A stretch of 5,627 bases of DNA from RUG11867 sp964472425 (GTDB lineage Bacteria; Bacillota_I; Bacilli_A; RF39; UBA660). The translations under genes were made by a program, and so were the position numbers. Under the pieces are notes generated by a model. The model saw nothing but the letters and a program-made list of their open reading frames with translations. It did no database searches and was not told the origin of the DNA. The stretch spans positions 1 to 5,627 of the forward strand of contig CAYYLF010000080.1 in NCBI GenBank assembly GCA_964472425.1. Reading direction: 5' to 3'. Shown one piece after another: positions 5,409-5,627 of this stretch (positions are counted from its first letter, which is position 1; each line of letters opens with the position of its first letter).

Positions 5409-5627
5409 ATGAGAACGTTAGTGTTTTTCGATTTACCAAATGTTTACGCGCGAGACAAAAGAAATTATGTGCTTTTCAGACGCTTTCTAATAAATGAGGG
5501 GTTTATAATGCTTCAAGAATCTGTGTATTCTAAGATATGTTTGAATTCTCAACAGTCACCGTGGCTGATGTCTAGAATTCGTTAAAATGCTCCTACGAAA
5601 GGTATTATGAAGGCTGTTGGTAGGACG
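5409..5627 (+). pseudogene. cas2: CRISPR-associated Cas2, interrupted by an in-frame stop and cut by the window end
   Basis: Cas2 forms the central dimer of the Cas1-Cas2 spacer integration complex. ATG 5409 gives MRTLVFFDLP, matching the type II Cas2 N-terminus with the conserved Asp at position 8, followed by FRRFLINEGFIMLQESVYSK, the ferredoxin-like core. Translation stops at TAA 5583-5585 after 58 residues, whereas the family has about 100 or more. Beyond the stop the same frame continues NAPTKGIMKAVGRT to the window end. This aligns without gap with the family segment of the type R-x-x-N-x-P-x-KG, where the stop takes the place of one residue, commonly Lys. A single A-to-T change (AAA to TAA) would explain it. 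A real nonsense mutation or a sequence error are both possible. A 58-residue product would lack the C-terminal strand that contacts Cas1. The gene follows cas1 after 4 bases. Confidence 0.8.

Noticed and set aside
481..5627. Subtype II-C assignment
   Set aside because: Without csn2 in view, II-C cannot be strictly excluded, but Cas9 length (1353 aa), tracrRNA layout and S. pyogenes-like Cas1 and repeat features favour II-A.
5600..5627. Frameshift near the end of cas2
   Set aside because: A shifted frame gives RLLVG, which looks partly Cas2-like, but the unshifted frame places Thr in the conserved position, so no indel is needed to explain the end.

Overview
The window is AT-rich DNA carrying the start of a type II CRISPR-Cas locus, most likely subtype II-A, from a low-GC Firmicute. 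The Cas9, Cas1 and Cas2 sequences and the IS200/IS605-type element on the left suggest a Clostridia/Lachnospirales-like gut bacterium. That placement is inferred from sequence style only; no species is identified.

Layout. Bases 1-104 are the last codons of a TnpB (IS605 OrfB) gene, cut by the window edge. Bases 105 to about 300 hold four consecutive stem-loops that look like the element's right end and the scaffold of its omega RNA. A good plus-strand sigma-70 promoter (280-308) lies at or just inside that right end and points at cas9. Bases 323-440 encode, on the minus strand, a tracrRNA. It has a 38-nt anti-repeat, a bulge and lower stem like those of Streptococcus pyogenes, three or four hairpins and a U6 terminator. 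Its near-consensus promoter (447-475) sits in the cas9 leader. Bases 481-4542 are cas9 (1353 aa, all RuvC and HNH catalytic residues present). Bases 4532-5404 are cas1 (290 aa, catalytic residues present), overlapping cas9 by 11 nt. From 5409 comes cas2, interrupted by an in-frame TAA at codon 59, after which Cas2-like sequence continues in the same frame to the window end. csn2 and the CRISPR array, if present, lie to the right of the window.

How it works together. Cas9 with tracrRNA and crRNA forms the interference complex; Cas1 and Cas2 (with Csn2) acquire spacers. Interference parts look intact, while adaptation may be impaired by the broken cas2. The most notable points are the meeting of a TnpB/omega-RNA module and a Cas9/tracrRNA module within a few tens of bases, a cas9 promoter that appears to be built into the transposon end, and a predicted cas9 mRNA leader that is complementary to the whole tracrRNA.
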